64,000 nucleotides of DNA, from the NCBI RefSeq assembly GCF_900113745.1, contig NZ_FOQL01000001.1:1612001-1676000 (forward strand), read 5' to 3'. This stretch comes from Pseudomonas guineae. GTDB lineage: Bacteria; Pseudomonadota; Gammaproteobacteria; Pseudomonadales; Pseudomonadaceae. The translations under genes and the position numbers were made by a program. This document shows, one piece after another, positions 1 through 9,551 of the stretch; position 1 is the stretch's first letter, and each line of letters starts with the position of its first letter. The notes under the pieces were generated by a model, which made no database searches, was not told where the DNA came from, and saw nothing but the letters and a program-made list of their open reading frames with translations.

Positions 1-1
1 G

Positions 2-1102
2 GATGTCGAGGCGCTACTGCTGATCGGTCTGTATCAGTTGTTCTACACCCGTATTCCGGCCCATGCTGCCATCGGTGAAACCGTGGCCTGTATCGACAAG
101 CTGAAGAAGCCTTCGCTCAAAGGCCTGCTCAACGCCGTGCTGCGTAATGCCCAGCGTGACAGCGAAATCATTATCGCCAGCTTGGACCGCGACCCGGTGT
201 TGCACACTGCGCATCCGCGCTGGCTGCAAAAAGCTCTGAAAGCCCAGTGGCCAGAGCAGTGGGAGGCGATTTGCGCGGCCAACAACGCCCATCCGCCGCT
301 GATTCTGCGGGTCAACCGCCGCCTTGGCAGCCGCGATGAGTACCTGGCCGAACTGCGCCGCGTTGGTTTCGAAGCCGAGCCTTGTACGTTCAGCCGCGAC
401 GGCATCCGTTTGCTTCAGGCCTGTGATGTCACCACGCTGCCGGGCTTTGCCGAAGGCCGCGTCAGTGTGCAGGACGAAGCAGCGCAACTGGCGGCCGAGT
501 TGCTCGACCTCGCCTCCGGCCAACGCGTGCTGGACGCCTGCGCCGCGCCAGGCGGCAAGACCTGCCATCTGCTCGAAGCCGAACCGGCACTGGCCGGCGT
601 GGTCGCGGTGGATCTGGAAGAAAAGCGCCTGGTGCGGGTGCGCGAGAACCTCAAGCGCCTGGGCCTAGACGCCGAGCTGATCGCCGCCGACGGCCGCGAC
701 TTGGACGCCTGGTGGGACGGCAAGCCGTTCCAGCGCATCCTGCTCGATGCACCGTGCTCGGCCACCGGCGTGATCCGTCGTCACCCTGATATCAAACTGA
801 CCCGCCAGCCCGGCGACATTGCTGCCTTGGCGCAGTTGCAGGGCGAACTGCTCGATGCCCTGTGGCAAACCCTGGAAGTCGGCGGCATCCTGCTCTACGC
901 CACCTGCTCGGTGATGCCAGCGGAGAACAGCGAGAACATCGCCGCCTTCCTCGCCCGCACCCCAGGTGCCCGTGAGCTGGATATTGCCGGGGCGTTCGGT
1001 CATAAAACCGCTCACGGTCGCCAGCTATTCCCGCAAGTAGACGGCCACGACGGCTTCTACTATGCCAAGCTGATGAAAATCGCCGCCGCCCCCCGCGGCT
1101 GA
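2..1102 (+). CDS. rsmB: 16S rRNA m5C967 methyltransferase RsmB, 5' end cut by window
   Basis: The reading frame is open from base 2, so the N-terminus lies outside the window. The visible part holds the end of the NusB-like RNA-binding domain and the full SAM-dependent methyltransferase domain. The SAM loop [11 protein letters not shown] lies near bases 530-560. DAPCSATG near 756 and the catalytic-cysteine motif [13 protein letters not shown] near 897 are typical of RsmB/Sun/NSUN enzymes, which methylate C967 of 16S rRNA. The stop is 12 bp before trkA, as in the conserved fmt-rsmB-trkA arrangement of Pseudomonas. Identity is near certain; only the start is missing. Confidence 0.96.
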   Translation, partial: DVEALLLIGLYQLFYTRIPAHAAIGETVACIDKLKKPSLKGLLNAVLRNAQRDSEIIIASLDRDPVLHTAHPRWLQKALKAQWPEQWEAICAANNAHPPLILRVNRRLGSRDEYLAELRRVGFEAEPCTFSRDGIRLLQACDVTTLPGFAEGRVSVQDEAAQLAAELLDLASGQRVLDACAAPGGKTCHLLEAEPALAGVVAVDLEEKRLVRVRENLKRLGLDAELIAADGRDLDAWWDGKPFQRILLDAPCSATGVIRRHPDIKLTRQPGDIAALAQLQGELLDALWQTLEVGGILLYATCSVMPAENSENIAAFLARTPGARELDIAGAFGHKTAHGRQLFPQVDGHDGFYYAKLMKIAAAPRG

Positions 1103-1114
1103 GGAACAGACTGC

Positions 1115-2488
1115 ATGAAGATCATCATTCTCGGTGCAGGCCAGGTTGGCGGCACGCTGGCGGAACACTTGGCCAGCGAAGCCAACGACATCACCGTGGT
1201 CGACACCGACGGCGAGCGTCTGCGTGACCTCGGCGATCGCCTAGATATCCGCACTGTGCAGGGCCGTGGCTCGTTCCCGACGGTGTTACGCCAGGCCGGT
1301 GCAGACGATGCCGACATGCTGGTGGCGGTGACCAACAGCGACGAGATCAACATGATCGCCTGCCAGGTGGCCTACAGCCTGTTCCACACCCCGACCAAGA
1401 TTGCCCGGGTGCGCGAAGCGGCCTACCTGACACGCAGTGGCCTGTTCTGCAACGAATCGATCCCGGTCGACGTGCTGATCAGCCCTGAGCAGGTGGTGAC
1501 CAATTACATCAAGCGCCTGATCGAATACCCCGGTGCGCTGCAGGTCATCGACTTTGCCGACGGCAAAGCCCAGCTGGTCGCGGTCAAGGCCTACTACGGC
1601 GGCCCACTGGTCGGTCAGCAACTGCGTCAGTTGCGCGAACACATGCCCAATGTCGACACGCGCGTGGCGGCGATCTTCCGCCGCAACCGGGCGATCATGC
1701 CGAAGGGCGACACCGTGATCGAAGCCGATGACGAAGTGTTCTTTATCGCCGCCAAGGCGCATATCCGCGCGGTGATGAGCGAAATGCGCCGCATGGAAGA
1801 CAGCTACAAGAAAATCGTCATCGCCGGCGGCGGGCACATCGGCGAGCGCCTGGCCGAAGCCATCGAGAGCCGCTACCAGGTGAAGATTATCGAGATGAAC
1901 CCGGCGCGCTGCCGCTACCTCTCGGAAACCCTCGATAGCACCATCGTGCTGCAGGGCAGCGCCTCGGACCGCGACCTGCTGGTGGAAGAAAACATCAGCG
2001 ACGCCGACCTGTTCCTGGCGCTGACCAACGACGACGAGGCCAACATTATGTCGTCCTTGCTGGCCAAGCGCCTCGGCGCGCGCAAGGTGATGACCATCAT
2101 CAACAATCCCGCCTATGTGGATTTGGTCCAGGGCGGCGAAATCGACATCGCCATCAGCCCGCAAATGGCCACCATTGGCACCCTGCTGACCCACGTACGG
2201 CGTGGCGATATCGAAAGCGTGCACAGCTTGCGGCGCGGGGCCGCCGAAGCCATCGAGGCGATTGCCCACGGCGACTCAAAGTCGAGCAAAGTGGTCGGGC
2301 GCGCGATCAGGGACATTGACCTGCCGCCCGGCGGCACTATCGGCGCGATTATTCGCAACGAAGAGGTGCTGATTGCCCATGACGCGACGGTGATCGAGTC
2401 CGGCGATCACGTGATCTTGTTTCTGGTCGACAAAAAATACATCCGTGATGCCGAGCGGCTATTCCAAGTCGGCCTGACATTCTTCTAG
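1115..2488 (+). CDS. trkA: Trk potassium uptake regulatory subunit TrkA
   Basis: The 457-residue protein has the duplicated RCK layout of TrkA. A first Rossmann fold carries [13 protein letters not shown] near residues 7-19 and is followed by a TrkA_C segment. A second Rossmann fold carries [14 protein letters not shown] near residues 236-249 and ends in another TrkA_C domain. TrkA is the cytoplasmic NAD(H)/ATP-binding gate of the TrkH/TrkG potassium channel; no trkH is in view. GAGGAA lies just upstream of the ATG, and the 12-bp gap after rsmB suggests co-transcription. Confidence 0.96.
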   Translation: MKIIILGAGQVGGTLAEHLASEANDITVVDTDGERLRDLGDRLDIRTVQGRGSFPTVLRQAGADDADMLVAVTNSDEINMIACQVAYSLFHTPTKIARVREAAYLTRSGLFCNESIPVDVLISPEQVVTNYIKRLIEYPGALQVIDFADGKAQLVAVKAYYGGPLVGQQLRQLREHMPNVDTRVAAIFRRNRAIMPKGDTVIEADDEVFFIAAKAHIRAVMSEMRRMEDSYKKIVIAGGGHIGERLAEAIESRYQVKIIEMNPARCRYLSETLDSTIVLQGSASDRDLLVEENISDADLFLALTNDDEANIMSSLLAKRLGARKVMTIINNPAYVDLVQGGEIDIAISPQMATIGTLLTHVRRGDIESVHSLRRGAAEAIEAIAHGDSKSSKVVGRAIRDIDLPPGGTIGAIIRNEEVLIAHDATVIESGDHVILFLVDKKYIRDAERLFQVGLTFF

Positions 2489-2497
2489 GAGTCGCTC

Positions 2498-2827
2498 ATG
2501 AGCACTGAAGCCCTGGAAAAAATGCTGGCCAAGGGCATGGATAACGCCCTGCTGCGCTTCGGCTTGGGTAAGGGTTATCTGGATGCCGGCGATTTCCCCT
2601 TGGCGGCGCAGCACTTGCAGCGCTGCGTGCAGTTCGACCCCAAATACTCAGCCGCGTGGAAGCTGCTCGGCAAGGCGCTACTCGCCGCCGCGCAACCACT
2701 CGCCGCCCAACACGCCTGGGAGCAGGGCATGACGGCCGCGCAAGCACACGGCGACAAGCAAGCAGAAAAGGAAATGACGGTGTTTCTGCGCAAGCTGGCG
2801 AAACAGCTACCCTCGGACGGAAGCTGA
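2498..2827 (+). CDS. small TPR-repeat protein
   Basis: This 109-residue soluble protein begins 9 bp after trkA with a GGAG ribosome binding site (AGGAGTCGCTC then ATG), so it is probably in the rsmB-trkA operon. Two to three tetratricopeptide helices are visible: NALLRFGLGKGYLDAGDF, AAQHLQRCVQFDPKYSAAW, and a third around GKALLAAAQPLAAQHAWEQG. No catalytic residues or signal peptide are seen. TPR proteins are protein-interaction scaffolds. The partner is unknown, although a homologue occupies the same place in other Pseudomonas. Confidence 0.85.
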   Translation: MSTEALEKMLAKGMDNALLRFGLGKGYLDAGDFPLAAQHLQRCVQFDPKYSAAWKLLGKALLAAAQPLAAQHAWEQGMTAAQAHGDKQAEKEMTVFLRKLAKQLPSDGS

Positions 2828-2905
2828 CGCCCGGCTGTTTAGGCTGCATGCGCAATCCAACAAGATCAGCGTAGCTGCCGTCGTAACGTGCACGGCAGTG
2901 GCAGG

Positions 2906-3559
2906 TTAATTCGTGGTTGCTGTACGCCCGGCCATCAGCCGCATGATAGCGTTTAGCAACATGCCGTAGAGCGGCACGAAGAGCAGCAAGCTGACCGCCA
3001 GCTTGATCACATAATCCACACTGGCAATTTCGACCCAGTGCTCGGCCATAAACGGGTCACTGCTTTGCCAGAAGGCGATGGCAAAAAACACCGCAGTATC
3101 CAGCAAATTACCCAGTACCGTTGAAGCAGCCGGGGCCACCCACCACTGGCGTAAATTACGTAGGCGGTCGAATACTTGGATATCCAGCAGTTGCCCGAGG
3201 GCATAGGCAAGGAAGCTGGCCAGGGCAATGCGGGCGACGAATACGTTGAACTCCTGCAGCGCGGCAAACCCAGCAAAACTGCCACTCTGGAAGAGCACCG
3301 ACACCCCATAAGAAGCGAGCAAAGCAGGCAGCATGACCCGCGCGATCACTTTGCGCGCCGGGCCTTTGCCGAGCAGGCGTACGGTGAGGTCAGTAGCCAG
3401 GAAGATAAACGGAAAGCTGAATGCACCCCAGGTGGTCTGCCAACCGAACAGAGTCATGGGCAGTTGTACCAGGTAGTTACTGGCAATGATGATCAGCATG
3501 TGAAAGGCGATCAGGCCGGCCAGAGCCGGGCGCCAGATCATTGGAGAGACCGTTGGCAT
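2906..3559 (-). CDS. yhhQ: queuosine-precursor transporter (YhhQ/VUT family)
   Basis: The 217-residue integral membrane protein has about six hydrophobic segments, beginning ALAGLIAFHMLIIIASNYLV. The sequence FATDLTVRLLGKGPARKVI shows the (A/T)-D-x-x-x-x-x-x-G charged loop typical of the COG1738 family, which imports preQ0/preQ1, precursors of tRNA queuosine. The AAGGA Shine-Dalgarno at 3566-3570 lies 6 nt before the ATG and is inside a probable preQ1 riboswitch (see that entry). This supports the substrate assignment independently of the protein. It is a monocistronic minus-strand gene convergent with the TPR gene. Confidence 0.88.
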   Translation of the reverse strand: MPTVSPMIWRPALAGLIAFHMLIIIASNYLVQLPMTLFGWQTTWGAFSFPFIFLATDLTVRLLGKGPARKVIARVMLPALLASYGVSVLFQSGSFAGFAALQEFNVFVARIALASFLAYALGQLLDIQVFDRLRNLRQWWVAPAASTVLGNLLDTAVFFAIAFWQSSDPFMAEHWVEIASVDYVIKLAVSLLLFVPLYGMLLNAIMRLMAGRTATTN

Positions 3560-3565
3560 GTCATG

Positions 3566-3599
3566 TCCTTTTTGAATGAGATGGGGTTAGGGAACCCAT
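3566..3599 (-). promoter_or_regulatory. probable preQ1-I riboswitch, translational
   Basis: Read on the minus strand, AUGGG (3599-3595) pairs with CCCAU (3585-3581) to form P1. The loop UUCCCUAAC separates them, and an A-rich tail (AAAAAGGA, 3573-3566) follows. CCU (3591-3589) can pair with AGG (3569-3567) to form the pseudoknot P2. The GGG...UAACCCCA core and the A-rich tail running into the Shine-Dalgarno match the compact class I preQ1 aptamer described in Bacillus and Thermoanaerobacter. Ligand binding would hide AAGGA and lower translation of the transporter. The gene context (a preQ precursor importer) agrees with the ligand. Confidence 0.78.
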
Positions 3600-3686
3600 T
3601 GCCGCAGCTGTGGAGTATTCGCCGCGCGGCATTCTAGCGTTTTCTTGACCGGCGGGACGGTTTTCCTCTCGCAACCAGACCGTTGG

Positions 3687-3950
3687 TTAGCGTTCGATAA
3701 AGCGCAGGCCGACTCCTTCGGCATCCACCCGCATCACTTCCATTTGCAGCACCGGCGCCTCGATTGGCAAATCCTGCACCTGGCCGGTAACAATCGTGCC
3801 TTGAGGCAGGATCACAAGGTCAGGGTGTTTGACGTAGACGCCGCCGTCGGAGAGATCGCGGGTCTGCGCCACGACTTCACCGAAACTCGCATGGCAAATC
3901 TTGATACGACACTTCATCGAGGTGCGTGGATGCTGACGCTGGCTGGACAT
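3687..3950 (-). CDS. PilZ-domain c-di-GMP-binding protein
   Basis: This 87-residue single-domain PilZ protein has the two ligand-binding motifs: RQHPR (RxxxR) near the N-terminus and DLSDGG (D/NxSxxG) about 27 residues later. Both residue sets needed for c-di-GMP binding are present, so it should be an active receptor. I chose the internal ATG at 3950, preceded by TGAGGA. The longer frame to 4043 adds 31 residues without domain homology and runs almost to the stop of the upstream acyltransferase. It lies just downstream of the lipid A acyltransferase on the same strand, as in P. aeruginosa. The output partner is unknown. Confidence 0.87.
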   Translation of the reverse strand: MSSQRQHPRTSMKCRIKICHASFGEVVAQTRDLSDGGVYVKHPDLVILPQGTIVTGQVQDLPIEAPVLQMEVMRVDAEGVGLRFIER

Positions 3951-4049
3951 AAACGTGACCGTCCTCAATAGGGGTGGTGCGATTAATAGCGAAAAACCCT
4001 GAAACCGCCAAGCATTAATACTGAAAAGGTGCCACGTAGGCACCTCAAC

Positions 4050-4943
4050 TCAATACCACTTAGCCTCACCGGCCGGACGCTTTTTAAAGCGCTTCATGCT
4101 CCACATATACTGGCTCGGGTAGGCTCGTACGTAACGCTCAATCACCCCACTCATGGCCGCAACGGCGGTGGCCGTGTCGCTGCTGTACATCTCTTGCGGC
4201 GCAGCCTCCAAAATCACCTTGAAGCCCGAACCATCGGGTAAACGCAGCGCATGCAGAAATACACCGCAGGCTTTGCCGCCACTCAACATGCCAGCGACAA
4301 ACTTGCTGGTCAGCGCCTCGGTGCCGAGGAAGGGGACAAATACGCCAGAAGACAGGCTTGGCTCGGGATCGGCAGGAATCCCTACCGCACCGCCTCTACG
4401 TACTTCCTTGATGACGCTAAGGATGCCTTCCTTGGTCGACGGCGCGACCCGGTTACCCAGCTGCACACGCTGTTTACGCAGCAGCTCATCAACCGCCTTC
4501 AACTTCGGTGGCCGGAAAAAGATGATCGGTTTGCACTGCGCGCAATAGAAGTGGTTAAGCACTTCCCAGTTGCCCAAATGGCTGGTGATGCCGACCACGC
4601 CTTTACCACTGGCCAAGGCCTGCTGCAGCACCTCCAGACCTTCGACTTCTCGCACCAGGCCAATAGATTTCTGCGCCGGCCAGATCCAGGCACAGGCGCT
4701 TTCGGTCAGGGTCCTACCGATATCCATCAGTGATTGACCCAGCAGACGCTGGTGTGCGGCTTCGTCCAACTCGGGAAAGCACTTGCGCAGGTTGATGCTG
4801 GCCACTTCACGCGAGCTGTTGGGCAGCTTCCACATCAGCCAACCAATTCCCGCCCCCACGGCCTGCACCGCACGCCACGGCAGTAACGCGAACAACCGCA
4901 GAAAGCCCACCACCAGGGCACCTTTGAGCTTTTCCACAGGCAA
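4050..4943 (-). CDS. lpxL: lipid A late acyltransferase (LpxL/HtrB family)
   Basis: The 297-residue inner-membrane enzyme transfers a secondary acyl chain (laurate or 2-hydroxylaurate type) to lipid A. After an N-terminal membrane anchor (VVGFLRLFALLPW region) it carries the catalytic HxxxxE motif, HLGNWE near residues 121-126. A conserved arginine region, RGGAVGIPADPEP, follows. Its position beside tag, glyQ and glyS corresponds to one of the two HtrB paralogues of P. aeruginosa. Acyl-chain preference cannot be read from sequence, so the symbol is given at family level. Confidence 0.9.
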   Translation of the reverse strand: MPVEKLKGALVVGFLRLFALLPWRAVQAVGAGIGWLMWKLPNSSREVASINLRKCFPELDEAAHQRLLGQSLMDIGRTLTESACAWIWPAQKSIGLVREVEGLEVLQQALASGKGVVGITSHLGNWEVLNHFYCAQCKPIIFFRPPKLKAVDELLRKQRVQLGNRVAPSTKEGILSVIKEVRRGGAVGIPADPEPSLSSGVFVPFLGTEALTSKFVAGMLSGGKACGVFLHALRLPDGSGFKVILEAAPQEMYSSDTATAVAAMSGVIERYVRAYPSQYMWSMKRFKKRPAGEAKWY

Positions 4944-4993
4944 CTCCAGCCGATCAAAAGGCGCTTAGTGTAACCGGCCACGCGGCTCGGTGT

Positions 4994-5551
4994 TCAGTCG
5001 CGGCGCAACGCTGCATAGCGATCACAGTCGGTGGTGTGATCCATGACCATCCCGGTGGCCTGCATGTAGGCATAACAGATGGTCGGCCCGACAAAGGTGA
5101 AACCGGCCTTCTTCAAGGTCTTGCTCATGGCCTCGGCTTCGGCGGTGATAGCCGGCACCTGGCTGCGCTCGCTGAAGTGATTGATCGTCGGCGCACCACC
5201 GACAAACGACCAAAGCAGCGCCACCGGGTCATCCAGTTTTAACCAGGCCTGGGCATTCTGCCGCGCGGCTTTAAGCTTGAGGCGATTACGGATAATCCCG
5301 GCATCCTGCATCAGCGTGCCTTCGATGTAGTCATCGCTGAGCGCCGCCAAACGCTGCACATCAAAGCCGAACAACACCTCGCGATAACGCTCACGCTTCT
5401 TCAGCACGGTGATCCACGACAGGCCGGCCTGAAAGCCCTCCAGCAACAATAACTCGAACAGCACCTGCGGATCGCGCTGCGGCACGCCCCATTCGTGGTC
5501 GTGGTAGGCGATATACAGCGGATCATCAGTGCACCAGAAACAGCGCGGCAT
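4994..5551 (-). CDS. tag: DNA-3-methyladenine glycosylase I
   Basis: The 185-residue monofunctional base-excision enzyme removes 3-methyladenine from DNA. The zinc-site residues of E. coli Tag are recognisable: Cys4 and His17 (in MPRC and AYHDHEWG) and the C-terminal HTTDC. The start at 5551 gives the family length and N-terminus, and AAGGA lies 8 nt upstream. A further 23 codons upstream are open but run into an inverted repeat, so they are not taken as coding. The gene is divergent from glyQ. Confidence 0.95.
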   Translation of the reverse strand: MPRCFWCTDDPLYIAYHDHEWGVPQRDPQVLFELLLLEGFQAGLSWITVLKKRERYREVLFGFDVQRLAALSDDYIEGTLMQDAGIIRNRLKLKAARQNAQAWLKLDDPVALLWSFVGGAPTINHFSERSQVPAITAEAEAMSKTLKKAGFTFVGPTICYAYMQATGMVMDHTTDCDRYAALRRD

Positions 5552-5599
5552 GCGGGTTTTCCTTGGGTCTGTTGCCGTTTCGTTCGCGGCCGCGTCGGA

Positions 5600-5815
5600 G
5601 CCTGTTTTAGCGCGAGGCAAGGCACGAGATGCGAAGTTTAGCTGGCTAAATGAGTCATCGAGAAACGCAGCATCGCGCTAAAACAGGCCCGGCCCTTCGG
5701 GTTGCGCGGAAAATCTCGCCATGCGGTGTTGAAGGACTTGGCAAGGGAACAACCATTACCGGCGTCCTCCGCCTAGCGGAGCGCCGCCCGGCCGTGGCGA
5801 GATTTTCGCGGCAAC
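5600..5815. repeat. pair of large inverted repeats between tag and glyQ
   Basis: Bases 5600-5615 and 5673-5688 are perfect 16-bp inverted copies (GCCTGTTTTAGCGCGA) around a 57-nt loop. Directly after, 5701-5721 and 5795-5815 are near-perfect 21-bp inverted copies (GTTGCGCGGAAAATCTCGCCA and complement, ends imperfect). These enclose a smaller hairpin near 5766-5782 (CTCCGC/GCGGAG). The first resembles a dispersed intergenic element and could end tag transcripts or be a mobile-repeat remnant. No coding potential is seen. Beyond the repeats, TATACT at 5855-5860 may be the glyQ -10 box. Confidence 0.75.
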
Positions 5816-5899
5816 GCGGCTCGCGTCGAGACGGCAACAGACCCTAAGCTTCGGTATACTCACGGACTTTCTGAAGCCGCCAAAGTACGGGTGATATTT

Positions 5900-6847
5900 G
5901 TGAGCCAGACTACGCCTGCCGTGCGCACCTTCCAAGATTTGATCCTCGCCCTGCAACAGTACTGGGCCGAGCAGGGCTGCGTAGTGATGCAGCCCTACGA
6001 CATGGAAATGGGCGCAGGCACCTTCCACACCGCCACGTTCTTGCGCGCCATCGGCCCCGAGACCTGGAACGCCGCCTACGTGCAGCCTTCCCGTCGTCCG
6101 GCTGACGGTCGCTACGGCGAGAACCCCAACCGCCTGCAGCACTACTACCAGTTCCAGGTGGTGTTGAAGCCGAATCCGGAGAACTTCCAGGAGCTGTACC
6201 TCGGTTCGCTGAAAGCCATCGGCATCGACCCGCTGGTGCACGACATTCGCTTCGTTGAAGACAACTGGGAATCACCAACCCTCGGCGCCTGGGGGCTGGG
6301 GTGGGAAATCTGGCTGAATGGCATGGAAGTCACCCAGTTCACCTACTTCCAACAAGTCGGCGGCATCGAGTGCTACCCGGTCACCGGCGAGATCACCTAC
6401 GGCCTGGAACGCCTGGCCATGTACATCCAGGGTGTCGATTCGGTGTATGACCTGGTGTGGACCGACGGCCAATTCGGCAAGGTCACCTACGGCGACGTGT
6501 TCCACCAGAACGAAGTGGAACAGTCGACCTACAACTTCGAACACGCCAACGTCGAAAAACTCTTCGAGCTGTTCGATTTCTACGAGTCGGAAGCCAACCG
6601 CCTGATCGAGCTGGAACTGCCGCTACCCACCTACGAAATGGTGCTTAAGGCTTCGCACACCTTCAACTTGTTGGATGCACGCCGGGCCATCTCGGTGACC
6701 GCGCGCCAGCAGTACATCCTGCGTGTGCGTGCGCTAGCCCGCTCGGTGGCACAGAGCTACCTGCAAGCACGGCGCAAGCTGGGCTTCCCGCTCGCCGCCC
6801 CTGACCTGCGTGATGAAGTGTTAGCCAAGCTGGAGGCAGCAGAATGA
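5900..6847 (+). CDS. glyQ: glycyl-tRNA synthetase alpha subunit
   Basis: The alpha chain of the bacterial tetrameric glycine-tRNA ligase carries the class II catalytic core. Family sequence is continuous from [18 protein letters not shown] through the motif-2 region ([20 protein letters not shown]) and the [12 protein letters not shown] segment. GTG at 5900 gives 315 residues beginning MSQTTPA, as in other Pseudomonas; an in-frame GTG at 5891 would add three residues. The stop overlaps the glyS start by 4 bp (ATGA), implying translational coupling of the two subunits. Confidence 0.97.
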   Translation: MSQTTPAVRTFQDLILALQQYWAEQGCVVMQPYDMEMGAGTFHTATFLRAIGPETWNAAYVQPSRRPADGRYGENPNRLQHYYQFQVVLKPNPENFQELYLGSLKAIGIDPLVHDIRFVEDNWESPTLGAWGLGWEIWLNGMEVTQFTYFQQVGGIECYPVTGEITYGLERLAMYIQGVDSVYDLVWTDGQFGKVTYGDVFHQNEVEQSTYNFEHANVEKLFELFDFYESEANRLIELELPLPTYEMVLKASHTFNLLDARRAISVTARQQYILRVRALARSVAQSYLQARRKLGFPLAAPDLRDEVLAKLEAAE

Positions 6848-8898
6848 GTACCCGTGATTTCCTGGTAGAACTGGGCACCGAAGAGCTGCCGCCGAAAGCC
6901 CTGAAAACCCTCGGTGAGGCCTTTTTGGCCGGTATCGAAAAAGGCCTGAAAACCTCAGGCCTGCCCTACCGCGCCAGCCGCTATTACGCCGCACCGCGTC
7001 GCCTGGCCGTGCTGATCGAGCAGCTTGAAGAGCAACAAGCCGATCGCATCCAGAACCTCGACGGCCCGCCCCTGCAGGCAGCATTCGACAAGGACGGTAA
7101 CCCAACTCAAGCGGCGCTTGGCTTTGCCAAAAAGTGCGGGGTTGAGCTGAGCCAGATCGACCAGAGCGGGCCTAAGCTGAAATTCAGCCAGAGCATCCCG
7201 GGCCAGGCTGCTGCCGGCTTGCTACCAGGCATAGTCGAAACCTCGCTGAACGAACTGCCGATCCCTAAGCGCATGCGCTGGGGCGCGCGCAAGACCGAAT
7301 TCGTCCGCCCAAGCCAGTGGCTGGTGATGTTGTTTGGTGATGAGGTGATCGACTGCGAAATCCTCGCCCAGCAGTCTGGTCGCGTTTCCCGTGGCCATCG
7401 CTTCCACGCCAACCACGATGTACGCATCAGCGCGCCGGCTAACTACGCCGAAGACCTACGCGGTGCTTATGTGATCGCCGATTTCGCCGAGCGCCGCGCA
7501 CAGATCGCCGCGCGTATCGAGCAACTGGCCGCCGAGCAACAAGGCACCGCGATTGTGCCGCCCGCCTTGCTCGATGAAGTCAGCGCCCTGGTCGAATGGC
7601 CGGTGCCGCTGGTGTGCTCGTTCGAGGAGCGCTTCCTTGAGGTGCCGCAAGAGGCGCTGATCATCACCATGCAGGACAACCAGAAGTACTTCTGCCTGCT
7701 GGATGCGGGCGGCAAGCTGCTGCCGCGTTTTATCACCGTGGCCAACATCGAAAGCAAAGACCCGATACAGATCATTTCCGGCAACGAAAAGGTCGTACGC
7801 CCACGCCTGACCGATGCCGAGTTCTTCTTCAAGCAGGACAAGAAGCAGAAGCTCGAAACCTTCAACCAGCGCCTGGCCAATGTGGTGTTCCAAGCCCAGC
7901 TCGGCTCGGTGTTCGACAAGGCGCAGCGGGTTTCCGCCCTGGCTGGTTTTATTGCTCAGCGCATCGGCGGCGATGCCAACCGTGCGGCCCGCGCCGGCCT
8001 GCTGTGCAAGTGCGACCTGGCCAGCGAGATGGTCGGTGAGTTCCCGGAAATGCAGGGCATCGCCGGTTACTACTACGCCAAGCATGACGGCGAAGCCGAA
8101 GACGTCGCGCTGGCGCTGAACGAGCAATACATGCCGCGCGGTGCCGGCGCCGAACTACCGAGCACCCTCACCGGTGCCGCCGTGGCCCTAGCTGACAAAC
8201 TGGATACCCTGGTCGGGATTTTCGGCATCGGCATGCTGCCCACCGGCAGCAAAGACCCCTACGCCCTGCGCCGCGCGGCGCTCGGCGTACTGCGCATCCT
8301 GATCGAGAAGCAGCTAGACCTCGATCTGGTCGAAACTGTCGCGTTCGCCATTAACCAGTTTGGCGATAAAATCAAAGCAGCAGGCCTGGCACCTCAGGTA
8401 CTGGACTTTATTTTCGACCGTCTGCGTGCGCGTTATGAAGATGAAGGCGTCGAGGTTGCTGTTTATCAAGCCGTGCGTGCGGTCAGCCCGACCTCGCCAC
8501 TGGACTTCGATCAGCGCGTACAAGCGGTGCAGGCCTTCCGTGCACTGCCGCAAGCTGCCGCATTGGCTGCTGCGAACAAGCGCGTGTCCAACCTGCTGAG
8601 CAAAGCCGAAGGGCAAGTTGCCGCGAGCGTGCAAGCCCATCACTTCGACAACCCCAGCGAGTTCGCCCTCAACGCCGCCATCCAGCAGGCCGAACACGCA
8701 GTCCAGCCGCTGGCTGCGGCGCGCCAGTACAACCTGGCACTGAGCCAGCTAGCGAACTTGCGCGAGCCGGTGGATGCGTTCTTCGAGGCCGTGCTGGTCA
8801 ACGCCGAAGACCCGGCCGTGCGGGCTAACCGCTATGCGCTGCTGGCCAAGCTACGTGGCCTGTTCCTCGGTGTCGCCGACATCTCGGTACTCGGCTAA
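6844..8898 (+). CDS. glyS: glycyl-tRNA synthetase beta subunit
   Basis: The 684-residue beta chain supplies tRNA recognition to the alpha2beta2 enzyme. The N-terminus [20 protein letters not shown] and the HD-like central region ([28 protein letters not shown]) are characteristic. The C-terminal anticodon-binding part contains the usual [21 protein letters not shown]. It overlaps glyQ by 4 bp. A GGTGGGCT/AGCCCACC hairpin at 8915-8934 follows the stop but has no clear T-run, so it may be a weak terminator or a processing hairpin. Confidence 0.97.
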   Translation: MSTRDFLVELGTEELPPKALKTLGEAFLAGIEKGLKTSGLPYRASRYYAAPRRLAVLIEQLEEQQADRIQNLDGPPLQAAFDKDGNPTQAALGFAKKCGVELSQIDQSGPKLKFSQSIPGQAAAGLLPGIVETSLNELPIPKRMRWGARKTEFVRPSQWLVMLFGDEVIDCEILAQQSGRVSRGHRFHANHDVRISAPANYAEDLRGAYVIADFAERRAQIAARIEQLAAEQQGTAIVPPALLDEVSALVEWPVPLVCSFEERFLEVPQEALIITMQDNQKYFCLLDAGGKLLPRFITVANIESKDPIQIISGNEKVVRPRLTDAEFFFKQDKKQKLETFNQRLANVVFQAQLGSVFDKAQRVSALAGFIAQRIGGDANRAARAGLLCKCDLASEMVGEFPEMQGIAGYYYAKHDGEAEDVALALNEQYMPRGAGAELPSTLTGAAVALADKLDTLVGIFGIGMLPTGSKDPYALRRAALGVLRILIEKQLDLDLVETVAFAINQFGDKIKAAGLAPQVLDFIFDRLRARYEDEGVEVAVYQAVRAVSPTSPLDFDQRVQAVQAFRALPQAAALAAANKRVSNLLSKAEGQVAASVQAHHFDNPSEFALNAAIQQAEHAVQPLAAARQYNLALSQLANLREPVDAFFEAVLVNAEDPAVRANRYALLAKLRGLFLGVADISVLG

Positions 8899-8985
8899 CG
8901 CCTGCTGAACATCCGGTGGGCTGAGCAGCCCACCTTCACCTTTACCGGGTGGCGGCCATCACCGCCAGCCGGTTCGGATTACCGC

Positions 8986-9519
8986 ATGAAACTGCTGATT
9001 CTCGACCGCGACGGCGTCATCAATTACGACTCCGACGCCTATATCAAAAACCTCGACGAATGGATTCCTTTACCCGGCGCCATTGAGGCCATCGCGCGCC
9101 TGTCGCAGGCTGGCTGGACAGTTGCCGTGGCCACCAATCAATCCGGGGTGGCTCGCGGCTACTACGACTTGCCCATGCTGGAGGCCATGCATGCGCGTTT
9201 GCGCGAGCTGGTGGCAGAGCAGGGCGGCGAGCTAGGCCTGATCGTAAACTGCATTCACGGCCCAGCTGAAGGCTGTGACTGCCGCAAGCCTAAGCCGGGT
9301 ATGCTCGAACAAATTGCCGCGCATTATGGCGTCGCACTCAAGGGCATCTGGTTTGTCGGCGACAGCAGTGGTGACCTGACGGCGGCGCAAACCGTCGACT
9401 GTCAGCCTGTGTTAGTAAAAACCGGCAAGGGTGAACGCACCCTGGCGAAAGGATTGCCAGCGGGCACTCTGGTATTCGATAACCTGGCGGCGGTTGCCGA
9501 TCAGCTTCTCCACCTATAA
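8986..9519 (+). CDS. gmhB: D-glycero-beta-D-manno-heptose 1,7-bisphosphate 7-phosphatase
   Basis: The 177-residue HAD phosphatase of LPS heptose synthesis has the nucleophile motif DRDGVIN (Asp7, Asp9). TNQSGVARGYY follows, and CRKPKPG supplies the motif III lysine. Cys89, His91, Cys97 and Cys99 (CIHGPAEGCDC) form the structural zinc site that distinguishes GmhB from histidinol phosphatases. GDSSGDL near residue 125 is motif IV. It is encoded 32 bp before an acyltransferase on the same strand, the usual glyS-gmhB-acyltransferase order in Pseudomonas. Confidence 0.94.
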   Translation: MKLLILDRDGVINYDSDAYIKNLDEWIPLPGAIEAIARLSQAGWTVAVATNQSGVARGYYDLPMLEAMHARLRELVAEQGGELGLIVNCIHGPAEGCDCRKPKPGMLEQIAAHYGVALKGIWFVGDSSGDLTAAQTVDCQPVLVKTGKGERTLAKGLPAGTLVFDNLAAVADQLLHL

Positions 9520-9551
9520 AGCAGGCCCTGCCTGCGACGGTAAAAGCTCTT

